Positions 7,497-16,530 of a DNA stretch of 16,530 nt are shown in pieces; within the stretch, counting starts at the first letter, position 1; every line of letters begins with the position of its first letter. Both the position numbers and the translations under genes were made by a program. Origin of the DNA: Pholiota molesta (Eukaryota > Basidiomycota > Agaricomycetes > Agaricales > Strophariaceae); the NCBI GenBank assembly GCA_014925825.1, contig JACGCK010000543.1:1-16530 (forward strand), written 5' to 3'. The notes beneath the pieces were generated by a model. The model was given only the letters and a program-made list of their open reading frames with translations. It had not been told where the DNA came from and made no database searches.

Positions 7497-10400
7497 TTAT
7501 AATACATGGATCTTTTTATCTCTGGCAGAAATGACGGCAACAACTTTTGAGTCAAATCCAAGCGGTTCTCCACCACGGGAGGCAACTAAATCGACGCCTG
7601 CATCGCCTATATCAACTCCAAGTAATTTCATCACATTTGAAGAACCCAATGCGATAGCTTCTTCCTTCGAAAGCCTTCCTCCGCTTTCAATAGCAGCCTA
7701 TTGACAGTCTTCAATGTGGAACTTTCGTGGTAGGCATAGAAATGGCTCACCCAACCAATATTGAACGGCAGATTCCGCGCGCTGGCAGACCACATGCCCT
7801 CACATCCTAGTCCAACAACTACGTTATTCGAGACAAGCTCCATGACGGCGCTATTATTCGAAAGTGGCGGGCCTGGCAGTCTAAAAAACAATCAGATCCA
7901 CGCACATATGAAAAGGCCAGAGTTCAGAGTATTGCAAGTGTGTGTACTCACATTCGACGTTCTTCCCAAGTATGTGGGAATGGCCTGGCAGGTACCAAAA
8001 GCACACCAACGTTCGCTTCACTCAATTCTTTGGCAAGTAGATGGGCCTCGGTGGCGCCGTTGATAGTCAGGCGAATCTCCGTTCCCGTTTTGGCTTGGAC
8101 TTCCTTCTTCAGAAGAATAAGTGTAGCGATAACATCTGCGCTATGAGCTTCCACGACGAGCGGTATGTTGCCCTATAGCTCGTTAGAATCAAATCATATC
8201 AATCTGGGTTACCAATGTCCCCTTACCGATGTCACTTCGCCAAACCACACCCCGATCTCTCCCTCTGGGGGATTGAGGAGAAGCCGGCGCAGCGCAGCGA
8301 TCTGCGTGCTCACGCTAGGTTTCCCATTTACGCCGTGGTGCACGGCCACATCCACCGCAGTGACTTCCTGTAAAACGGCCCCTTCCTCGACTTTATTCCC
8401 GGATCCCAGACTGAAAGATACTCCCAGACCCTGTAAAAACCCTTCGCCGCCGTTGGACGGCGCTGTCACTCCAAGGGTTACCTGAAATAGGATCAAAAGC
8501 AGATAAATTGAGATTATGAGAGTGGGGAATATAAGAAAAGCTTACGCCAGCCCGATAGGCCTGCAACGCATGCCTCGTACCAAACTGCAGCCCATCGGCA
8601 GCACGTACTATCGACGTCTTGCCACCAACAATACTTGGTACTGTTTGTTGTAAGGGGTCGAAGACGGGTCCATCCATCGTGGATGGTTCCAAGAATATTT
8701 CCCCGAGTCCAAGCCCGCATCCAAACGATACGAGACCAGGGGAGATAGCCCCTCCGTCTAGATCAATGGCGTTAGCACGAGCGCCAGAATTTGCCAGTTG
8801 CGCGCATGTTTCGCCGGGCCCATGGCAGATTATAGAGCCATCTTGGACGACAACTGTCCCATATCCCATATTCTCCTGTACTGAAAACATTTCCTGCACT
8901 GACCCGTCTTGGATTGTGTGTAGGGATTTGACATTTGTAAAAATTGCGCTATTTCTTTCCAGTGTTTTATTAGGAGTAAGGTCGGGGAGGCCCTCGTATT
9001 CCACTACTTTCTTCGCCTCATCGTCAAAGTTAGGAACTTTGGGGTGGTCTGGAAGGACCTCGGTTTAGGAACAATGGCTGGTTCTCGCAATTGAGGGACT
9101 CCGTCAATGAAAACTTGTACGGGTGTAGCACCCAGAGCCAAAGGATGGCTATCCCAGATGACGAGATCCGCATCGTATCCTACAATCCAAGTCATCGATC
9201 ATCACTTAGTTAGAATATCTTGGAATAATTGAAGAATGCTTATTGCACCTTTTCTGATATATCCGATCCGATGTCCCATCCCCAACGTCTCTGCCGAATT
9301 GCTCGTCACCGAAGCAATGGCAAGATTAGCTGGAAAACCATAGAAGTATGCTTGCTGGGCCTCGTGCAAAAGGTATCGCGAGTTCACTGCTGGATGGTCG
9401 CTCTATGCAATGATTAAAAAAAAGCATTTCAAAGGTGCAACAGAGAGAGAAAAAACCTTCATGAGCACAGTCAATCCTTGCTCAGCCAACAGCCTTGGTG
9501 CAAATTCTGACGCGCGATAAGATTCGCGTTTGTATCCTCCGAAGATAGCGAATAGAGCAATCGCCGGGGGCTTTCCTATGCCGAATATTAAGCTTCATTC
9601 GAGAATTGAACAGTACGTTGGGAAACTAACCATATGCCTTCTTGATAAGATCAGGGACGAGATAAGCCTCACTGGCATGATGAAATGCCGCGACAGAGAA
9701 CTTGAATTCATTGGTAAGCTGGACATGTCGACGATGTCTCGTCAGTCAAATATATGTCAGGAAGTAAGTATGTGGTTCATACCCGAACAAATGCATCGAT
9801 ATCCACAGCTTCGTAGCAGTGCGTGTTAACCTTGACAAAACCAAAAACTGATCAGTAAGAGCTCAGACTCACAGCTGATCAGAATTTCCGCTACGTACTT
9901 TGACTCTGCCTCTCAGCACGTCTACAAGTGCTTCCCATTGGAGGTCTTGAGGAAAATCGCCAAGGCCATCCCAGTCGTGATTAGTTGCCCGGACACAATA
10001 TTGATCCTGGGCATCCTTGATCTTCTTCGCTGTATTATATCTGCGAATGCAGATTAGCTAGTTATTTCAAATGGACACAATAGCAAGGGATAATCACGCC
10101 CGGCGGAAATCCCAATTTGTGTCCATTCGTGTACCTTGGTACACACTGCCTTTGGATCATAGTCAGTTCGGTCTTCATTCTATTGAAAAGGGGTTCTGAC
10201 GCTCACTTGGGTTTTCACCTTATGAGTAGTTGCAGCACTAAAATCAACAAACGAGTTTCCCCTGAAGTAGTTTATGCGCACCACAGGCATGTCTGCAACA
10301 GCATTTAGAACTATATACTTATTGAATAAAAAAATTAGGTCACTCACTTCATATGTCTCCATCGAAAAGGCAAGTTCGGATCCGGGAAAGACGTATTGAT

Positions 10401-11180
10401 ATTATAAGGCGGCTCGAGAACCATTGCCGACGTCGAACGCTCCGACGTTGGACGCAGCTTGATCACAATCGCCTGGCCCCCAATGGCATCCGCCGACCCA
10501 GGGAGAATCAGCGCAGTGGTCACCCCACCCGCAGCAGTCAGCTCATACGACACATCGTGCGTGTTCACCGCGTCGATAATGCGCAACCACGGCTGCGTGT
10601 TGCCCTTGAGCGAGTTGTCGTCCATGGCGCCTTGCAGGGCAGGCGCGGAGCTCGACCCCATGTGCGAGTGCACGTCGATGAGGCCCGGGGTGACCCATTT
10701 GCCCTGTGCGTCTACCACTTCGAGGCCGGCCAACGCCCCCGCACCGTCGACTAGGTGCCCAAGATGGCCAATGGATTGGATAATACCGCCGTCGAGGAGG
10801 ATATCCCTGCCGCGCAGGATCTCAGTCCCGTTCTCCGCCCCAGTCCACAGCACCCCGTTGCGAATGAGGACAGGCCGCGTGCCAGGCTCGAGGCGGTCGG
10901 AGCGTGTCCGCTCGTGGAAGTTGGGTGGTGGTCCGGGCAGTGCATGCAATTGGCTACACCGCGCAAGAATACTCGCTGCATGGGATGGACGGTTGGTATG
11001 CGATGCAGCGAAGCTGAACTGGGCTGGAGAGGTGTAATATATCAAGCAAAGAGTCAAGAACAAGCTAGTGCAGACTGCTGCGCGCACTGAGCGCTGCATT
11101 CCAGCTGGAGGGCTCCTCGTCGTACCCTCACCACCAGCGCTAGAGGCCATAGGATGGAAAGTCGGTTTCTTGCCGTCCAT
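7497..11180 (-). CDS. Membrane-anchored two-lobed amidohydrolase (CE9 / imidazolonepropionase-like)
   Basis: Metal-dependent amidohydrolase-superfamily protein of the long fungal type often labelled carbohydrate esterase family 9; its substrate is unknown. Fourteen exons on the minus strand: 11180-10348, 10292-10282, 10218-10207, 10149-10098, 10040-9899, 9830-9783, 9718-9631, 9575-9457, 9402-9249, 9179-8546, 8481-8227, 8172-7952, 7880-7751, 7697-7497; about 966 aa. Residues 34-52 form one hydrophobic segment, suggesting a type II anchor with the enzyme in the secretory lumen or outside. The first lobe has the metal motif GLIDVHSHMG (His171, His173), then GGVTTALILPGSADAIGGQA, VNTHCYEAVD, AFHHASEAY and SDHPAVNSR. 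It ends with ADLVIWDSHPLALGATPVQ. The second lobe repeats the pattern without the HxH (ISPGLVSFGCGLGLGEI). One apparent base is missing near 9037-9040, which shifts the frame in exon 10; all other joins are in frame. The ATG at 11180 is the first in this frame; a second lies 10 codons in. Confidence 0.85.
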
Positions 11181-11195
11181 GGGTATGGGAGACAA

Positions 11196-11462
11196 CAGAG
11201 GACGACCGCACGACTTGCGCCATGTGTTAGATGCACATGGTATGGGAGTGTCCTGCTTGATCGTAGTATGACCCTGTGAACGACGCGTCGCGTCGCGTTC
11301 TATTTTTAATCGATCATCGCGTCAGACTCGTTACTTATCCCGAATGCTACAGAAATTCTACCATGATACACATACTATCAGCGAATAACTATAGATATAC
11401 AGACCCAGTCAGGCCTTGACTCTATCGTAAATTGTATCAAGAAAGAGTGAATTGGATTAAGA
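11196..11462. promoter_or_regulatory. Promoter of the amidohydrolase gene and 3' flank of the TCP11 gene
   Basis: This short gap lies between two genes on the same (minus) strand. It contains ACGCGT at 11283-11288 followed by overlapping CGCGTCGCG steps, about 103 nt upstream of the amidohydrolase ATG. ACGCGT is the core of the MCB element bound by MBF-type factors in yeasts. Whether it acts here is inference. Confidence 0.3.
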
Positions 11463-13317
11463 TTACACCAAATCTCCCCACACTCCCTCCGTCCACGTCA
11501 CACAATCCAAAACCTTCCGCGTCACTTCTCCAATAGCGTGCTGCAGCACGGGGTCCTCAAACCCAGGTACAGACGGCCCATCCACTTTCGTTCCATTGAC
11601 CAATTGCGGTTGACCAATGTCATCAGGCAGCATCAATCGTATCCGTTTGCCTGCACGGTCACGATGTCCCAGCACATCCTTTCCAGTCTGCATCTTCAAT
11701 GGGATTCCCGAAGTTGAGCTGCTTGTCCCCCCTTCATTAAGCGCTATGACCTTCTGCTCCAACGCCTTCACCAATCGCCGTCTCAGCAGCAGAAACACGG
11801 GATCGCTCGTGCGCAATGTGCGCTCAACAGCGGCACGGAGCTGGACTTCTTCTTCTGCCTTCAGCGTTGTGCCCGACACGCGCTGACGAGCACGCACGAC
11901 TTCATCGGCGAGGTTAACCAGCTTCGTCTGGCCCTCGCTCGCTCCATCGCTTCCACTGGCGTGCCGTATGTCTGGCACGTCACCGTCAATCTCTGATTCT
12001 AGCAGCGTCCAGACGCGTTGCATAAAATCCGATTCTGACGCCGCTGTCGCTGGAAGACGCGTCAATGCACGAAGTGCACCTGCAATCACAATTGCTTGGA
12101 TATAGTTTTGCACATATATCAGTGTTGGCGTGAAGAAAAGCAGCTGCGGGGGCAGGCGTTCGATCTCTGGTTTTGTCACAACATTCGGTTGCCCGTCCAC
12201 CGCTGAGTCTGGAGGCTTCATTTCTGTATCCGTAGCCGAAGGATGCTGGGCTCCAGCATGGGCGACACCGTTCACTTGCGTTGGATGATGGGTGTCTCCA
12301 CTTTCTGCGCCAGGCGCGTCTGGCGTTGGGAAATGGCAATGCACAGGCCTATCGCTTCCAAGCGCCAAAAATAGCCTCTTGAGCCACCTTTTCTCATCCT
12401 CCGCTTCTTCGTTCAATTCCGCAACCCATTCGCGCCATGCCCGCCTCACATTGTCCTGTCCGCCCCACAATTTCACCACCAGTTCACGCTCGCGTGCCTT
12501 CACATCTCTCATCAAAACACCTTTGAGCTGAGATTCCGTCATCGCACCGAGGACAAAGGTATTCAGGTCTTTCCTCATGTCTTCCGCCAAATCTAGGATT
12601 CCTTTCATCCTATCGAGCACAAATTGGGCTAGCTCCTTGTGGTTTTCCGCAGTAGCTGGAGGAGGGTTTTCTAGTTCTCTGGTCAAGGTATCTACCGCTT
12701 CGTCGCGTACCGGCGCACATCGCTTTCTTAGCGCGGCAACGATTTCCTTGAGGAAGATAATGGTAGAATGCAGCGGAGAAGATGTAGGTGGAAGAGGCGC
12801 AGAGAGGGATACCAAAACAGGATGTGAGGGAGGCAAGAGTGGCGCCAGTGCTTCGCGCAAGTCCAGATATAGTTGTTTCAGTCGAGGGAGTTGTACCGAC
12901 GGAAGTGGAGAAGATAGCGATTCCAACGCCTAAAACAGCAATAAATGAGAATCGAGCTGAGAAAAGCCATGGCCGCCTACTGACCTCGTTCCAGAAAGCC
13001 CTATGGGCGACCTCCTTGACTCTCTTCTCGATCGCCTTATGCTTATCGCTCGCTTTATCAACATCCCCTCCTGCACCATCCTCCGAAGCCGTAAAATTTG
13101 CATGTGTCATCATCGACAAAATGGACTTTCCAGGCGGCACGACCTTCTCTGGCTGCGTTACGAGCAGGTGGAGGAAGTATGTCTGGTTGAGGGCTTCCAC
13201 GAGCTCGAATGGGAGTGCGGCAAAGTTGTGGGAGGAGTCGGAGGCATCTGTGTGTGGATCGCCGGAGTCTCTTGGGCCATGGGGTATGGGTACGAGTAAG
13301 TGGGGCGGAATAGACAT
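11463..13317 (-). CDS. TCP11 / Sok1-family protein
   Basis: Member of the T-complex 11 family, whose yeast member Sok1 was found as a dosage suppressor of loss of protein kinase A. The proteins are mostly helical and their biochemical role is poorly known. Two exons (13317-12985 and 12929-11463) with a 55-nt intron in phase 0 give 599 aa with no frameshift. The join creates HRAFWNEALESL, which matches the conserved start of the domain. The signature CAPVRDEAVD lies at about residues 182-191. VLDRMKGILDLAEDMRKDL then corresponds to the family's L-D-L-M/A-x-D-M segment. A low-complexity insert rich in His, Pro and Asp follows (around residues 310-360), then PQLLFFTPTLIYVQNYIQAI, a hydrophobic helix of the core. 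No signal peptide is seen. The ATG at 13317 is the first in this frame and begins MSIPPHLLVP. A perfect CRE site lies 44-51 nt upstream. Confidence 0.85.
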
Positions 13318-13718
13318 GCAGGCGGGGAGCAGAGGACGACTCGCGCGACTTTTCTCTGGCTGACGTCAGATCCCGAGTCGGCGAGCGAAGGCGCGATACT
13401 TCCAAAAATAGATATGCGCCCTGGGTGAGCGTCCGACGTCCATTGCTCAAGATCTCTCAGCGCTCAGCGCCGAGTCTACACATCAATACTGTTGAAGAAT
13501 AGGAGCATTCTCCAATGGTCAAGGTGTACTCGGACACAGGCAGTTGGCACCCTCATAGACCACCTACAATCGTCAGCGAATTGGAAGCCAAGTAGTGACA
13601 GGGGCATGGTTCCTCAACAGCTCAGAGTACAAGTCAAAATATTAGACATCATCAGCGTCGTTTATCGTGCCTGCACGAATAACATTGCCTCCCAAACACT
13701 GGTATATCATTGAACCAA
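13318..13718. other. Promoter of the TCP11 gene and 3' flank of the small membrane-protein gene
   Basis: About 400 nt with no supported gene. The part nearest the TCP11 gene is GC-rich and carries the CRE palindrome. The rest shows only short open frames without motifs. Confidence 0.5.
13361..13368. promoter_or_regulatory. CRE palindrome (ATF/CREB site) upstream of the TCP11 gene
   Basis: TGACGTCA is the full 8-bp cAMP-response element, the binding site of ATF/CREB bZIP dimers. It is 44-51 nt before the ATG of the Sok1/TCP11 gene, well placed for a proximal promoter element. The base match is exact; its function is inferred. Confidence 0.45.
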
Positions 13719-14185
13719 CTACACTTGACTATATGTTGGCGGCGGAGCATTTCCTGGCCAAACATTTTGGACAGGGCGGCCCACGGATGGATCATAATTA
13801 TAAGTGGGCGCGTTGGATGGCTCAGCCAACTTTCCCCATCTGTTGCTGTTGTTCGCGCCTTTTTCGTCTCTGGCGCATGATGAGAAAGATGGAAACGACA
13901 CTGCCAATAATGAAGACTGTTAAAAGTGCAATAATTATGAGCATTCTAATGAGAGCTGCGTGTAGTGTGTAAAAATACTGACTCCCTGTGGCCACAATAA
14001 TATAGATTATATGGACAGTTTGGAAGGTATGAGTGTCTGCCAGCTGGCAACTGGGGTCGCTAAGACTGGAGGGAAAGGTATCATGTAAGGAGCAGAAGGA
14101 TTGCATGGAATGCGGACATACTCGCAACTTGCTCGACCAGCGAGAAGGTTATCACGGCCAGCGATGACAGATGTAAAGACGACAT
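13719..14185 (-). CDS. Small single-pass membrane protein with PPxY tail (uncertain model)
   Basis: I do not recognise this gene. The ATG at 14185 (A at -3) begins MSSLHLSSLAVITFSLVEQVA, a signal-peptide-like start, in an exon ending at 14122 before a GTATGT donor. A later exon encodes a clear membrane helix (MLIIIALLTVFIIGSVVSIF, around 13940-13885) followed by the stop-transfer sequence RQRRKRREQQQQ. How these two join is unresolved: an acceptor at 14066, or others down to about 14044, leave different short lumenal segments. After the QQQQ run this frame meets a stop 15 nt later. The next frame instead reads WGKLAEPSNAPTYNYDP and ends PPPTYSQV at 13719, a convincing cytoplasmic tail with a PPxY motif of the kind bound by WW domains (Rsp5/Nedd4 ligases). 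A small indel near 13839 would explain the break. The gene is divergent from the transporter gene, with 114 nt between the putative start codons. Confidence 0.45.
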
Positions 14186-14282
14186 GATGGTGGTGTTGAG
14201 CACGGAACGGCTGGCTTTTATGATGGGCCGTGCCACTGCCACTAGTCGGTTTGGTCGACTTGGGGATGCACCACACATGCGC

Positions 14283-14290
14283 TGACGTAA
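14283..14290. promoter_or_regulatory. CRE-like site in a compact bidirectional promoter
   Basis: TGACGTAA, a one-base variant of the CRE, lies between the divergent starts at 14185 (minus) and 14300 (plus). The gap is so small that both genes probably share this promoter. If the alternative transporter start at 14346 is right, the site is 56 nt upstream of it. Confidence 0.3.
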
Positions 14291-14299
14291 TTGATGGGG

Positions 14300-16346
14300 A
14301 TGGAGGCCGAGGGAGCTCTGCGATTTGTGCCGGGCGACTCTCTCCATGGCGTCCACCGCCCCCACACTCCAGACACCGTCCCCGCCGTCAGAATCAACCC
14401 CGTCGTCTCCTTCATCATCGGCCTCGGCATCATCCTACTCGCATCTGTCCTCAATGCTGCAGGCCTCAATCTTACAAAACTCGACCATGTCCGTTTCTAT
14501 TAACTGCTGCTTTTCATATCCTAACCATCCGTGTCTCCAGGTTAGAACAAGTGCAGTCCCAAAGCCGCCAGGAGGAGAGATTGGATGCGGCTCTATGGCT
14601 CCTTGGGATGCTGCTTTACATGTAGACTATTCATTGCTTCCCCCATTCGCTGTGCTTATACGCTTCCAGTTTATCCCAACTGATAGGAAGTACTCTCGCA
14701 CTTGAGTATATGCGTGCTGGTATGTCTTCATTTTGTATAGAAGCATTCTCTAACTCTTGCCATAGAATATGTCGCGCCCCTTGGCTCCACCTCCCTCGTC
14801 TTTAACTTCCTCTTCGCCCGCTTCCTCGTCGGTACTCCAGTCACCAAGACGGATATCTATGTACGCGTCGTTCTCTCTTCTTCAGCCAATCCTCTTTCTG
14901 AACCTTTCACAGGGCACCATCATAGTTGTCCTCGGTGTCATTGGCATCGTCGCTTTCGGTTCTATCAACAGTGGACTCACTTCTGCCACAGATGTTACCC
15001 ACATCACCTACCTATGGCGACGCGGCGGCTGGCTCGGCTACTTCTTTACCATGACTTTCTCCCTCATTTCTGTCCTCATATTTACCTATTGCCTCGACTG
15101 GATCCTGGCTCAGCGCGCGGAACTCGCAGCAGGTTCCTTTTCCGCAACCCGTCCTCAGGGTCGACCCTCTTCCGGCTTGCCCGTACCCGTTAGTTTACCA
15201 AACCGTCGTCGCTCATGGTTGGGTATGGTTCTAGGCATATTTTATGCCATCAAAGCTGGATGGGACATGTGATCAATTTCGTCACCGACCAACTCGAATT
15301 ATGGGCCGCCGAAAGACGACAAGCAGGTCGCGTGGACTCTGGGTATCGGATGGGCGTGTTGCGGAGGTGGGCTAGCTGGCGGCTGTCTCGTTTTGCGAAA
15401 GCGACGTGAGTCTATCAACCCGTTGCATCTTACACAATTTTCATCACCTTGATGTTATGCTCGCTTGTCTGTAGCGTCAAGTTACTTTCGGGTTCGCTCT
15501 CGCACGAGAATCCAGGGAACCAATTCGGCCATGCAGCACCCATATTCACCATTATCCTCCTTGTCATCACTGCCGTCCTACAAATCATCTGCCTCAACCG
15601 CGGACTCAAGGTCTACGACTCAACACTTGTCGTCCCCGTTTTCTACGGAGTTACACCGCTACCGGGTATGTCTATAAATAACTTGCTCCAAATTCTTAGC
15701 GTCTATTGATCTCTGACACGCTTTCGATGACACAGATGGCTCGACTCCCTGATATTCAACGACGAAGTTGGGGCATACAAGGGCTGGACGCTCTTCCTTA
15801 TCTTCGTGTCTATTGGCGTGCTCATTGCGGGCGTCGTTCTCCTCACCCACAAGAAACCTGAACCAGTGACAGGCAAGATCAAAAGCACTGCGCCACGCCG
15901 GCGGAAACAAAAGAAAGGAACCAAAGGAGCTCCAGGGACAGAAAACGGGAATGGAAATGCAAACGGTCATGCCGAGGAGAATTGGAATCGCGTGGAAGCG
16001 AGGGCGAAGTCCTATGGGCCGTAGGCGAGGAGAGCGACGAAGATGAAGACGATGAGGGATTGGATGATGACATTGACCATCACCAACATCCCATCCACAA
16101 CAAAGTCGGGTCAGCACAGATCCTCGGCCACCACCTGTGGCACGGCGCGGCTCAGACGAGTACGCAGGCCTGGTAGCCCGAGAAGAGGATGGAGAAGAAG
16201 AGGAAGAGGATGATGGCTGGGTGAAGCAAGGCAGGGTTGTGAGTGCGGTTAACGATGAACGGCGGCATCGGCGGTCAATGGACCCATTTAGAGATGTCGA
16301 TGATGACGCACACGAGCTGAGTGAAGTCGGACGGCCAAAGCGGTAG
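14300..16346 (+). CDS. NIPA-like (DUF803) magnesium transporter, frame broken by several small indels
   Basis: Polytopic membrane protein of the NIPA family, thought to move Mg2+ and belonging to the drug/metabolite transporter fold. Seven exons: 14300-14488, 14541-14621, 14670-14719, 14766-14860, 14913-15405, 15475-15665, 15736-16346. Recognisable stretches in order: PVVSFIIGLGIILLASVLNA, VRTSAVPK, LWLLGMLLY, LSQLIGSTLALEYMRAEY, VAPLGSTSLVFNFLFARFLV, IIVVLGVIGIVAFGSINSG, RRGGWLGYFF, KLLSGSLSHENPGNQFGH, CLNRGLKVYDSTLVVPVFYG, DSLIFNDEVGAYKGWTLFL and a hydrophilic tail with GEESDEDEDDEG. Splice sites are good and intron phases consistent. The coding frame, however, changes inside exons near 14561-14565, 14590-14592, 15265-15269, 15305-15311, 15390-15394, 15650-15652, 15960-15982 and 16070-16083. 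Most look like loss of one base. Open-frame ATGs are 14294 and 14300. An ATG at 14346 (MASTAPTLQT) would need one more lost base. The type is left as CDS because assembly error seems likelier than decay. Confidence 0.75.
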
Positions 16347-16530
16347 CACTCGAGAGGGTACTCCCGACGAAAATCACGACAGACAATGGTCCTACCACAG
16401 CATGACTACGACGATTTCGGATTCCACTGACGCACATACGAACACTTTCCCATTTTTTTGATTCGCTCATCTGGGGTCTGGTGATTTTATTTGTCGTTCA
16501 TATTCACACTTCACCTTCATGTTTATGTTA

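Noticed and set aside
8619..9068. 149-codon plus-strand frame opposite the amidohydrolase
   Set aside because: Antisense shadow of exon 10 of the amidohydrolase, whose frame carries the family motifs.
10262..10281. A 20-nt GT...CAG segment that could be an ultrashort intron or insertion in the amidohydrolase
   Set aside because: A model with a normal 63-nt intron and a 12-nt microexon restores the expected HACGENP motif, so the 20-nt idea is not needed.
10459..11037. 192-codon plus-strand frame opposite the amidohydrolase first exon
   Set aside because: Antisense shadow in GC-rich coding sequence; the minus strand carries the HxH motif and the membrane anchor.
12788..13363. 191-codon plus-strand frame opposite the TCP11 gene
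   Set aside because: Antisense shadow that also runs through the TCP11 intron; the minus strand has the conserved domain and clean splice sites.
14346..14405. Alternative N-terminus MASTAPTLQT for the NIPA-like transporter
   Set aside because: Not fully rejected: it needs one more lost base to reach the first membrane helix, and part of its Ser/Pro-rich reading is a shadow of the helix frame. The open-frame start at 14300 was listed instead.
1..16530. Transposon, tRNA, rRNA, CRISPR, viral or secondary-metabolite core genes
   Set aside because: No long terminal or inverted repeats, transposase or polymerase motifs, tRNA-like cloverleaf or synthase motifs were seen on either strand.

Overview
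The window looks like nuclear DNA of a mushroom-forming basidiomycete (Agaricomycetes). Genes are packed on both strands and cut by many short GT-AG introns, mostly 46-71 nt, some with AAG acceptors. The families (a lineage-specific metacaspase type, a long membrane-anchored CE9-type amidohydrolase, a Sok1/TCP11 protein, a NIPA-like transporter) fit that group. No tRNA, rRNA, transposon, CRISPR array or viral sequence was seen. All gene models are hand-spliced from reading frame, splice signals and remembered family motifs.

Layout: (1) 1-703, minus: the 5' part of an unrecognised coiled-coil protein gene, cut by the window edge. (2) 704-1565: shared upstream region, with a TATA box just before the next gene. 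(3) 1566-3799 and 4956-7140, plus: two tandem metacaspase-like (peptidase C14) genes. Each has 14 exons and both share every intron position and phase. The products are 501 and 483 aa, with the His/Cys dyad present but altered next to both catalytic residues. (4) 7141-7496: convergent 3' region. (5) 7497-11180, minus: a 14-exon gene for a two-lobed amidohydrolase of about 966 aa with an N-terminal membrane anchor. It contains two consecutive microexons and one apparent 1-nt frameshift. (6) 11463-13317, minus: a two-exon TCP11/Sok1-family gene (599 aa) with a perfect CRE palindrome close upstream. (7) 13719-14185, minus: a small single-pass membrane protein with a PPxY tail, model uncertain. 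(8) 14300-16346, plus: a NIPA-like (DUF803) magnesium-transporter-type gene whose conserved protein is spread over three frames by about eight small indels.

No operon-like logic links these genes. The most interesting unit is the tandem metacaspase pair: it has an unusual active-site context, diverged N-termini and a shared C-terminal tail module. The indel cluster at the right end is either local assembly error or a decaying gene and should be settled before any functional reading of that region.
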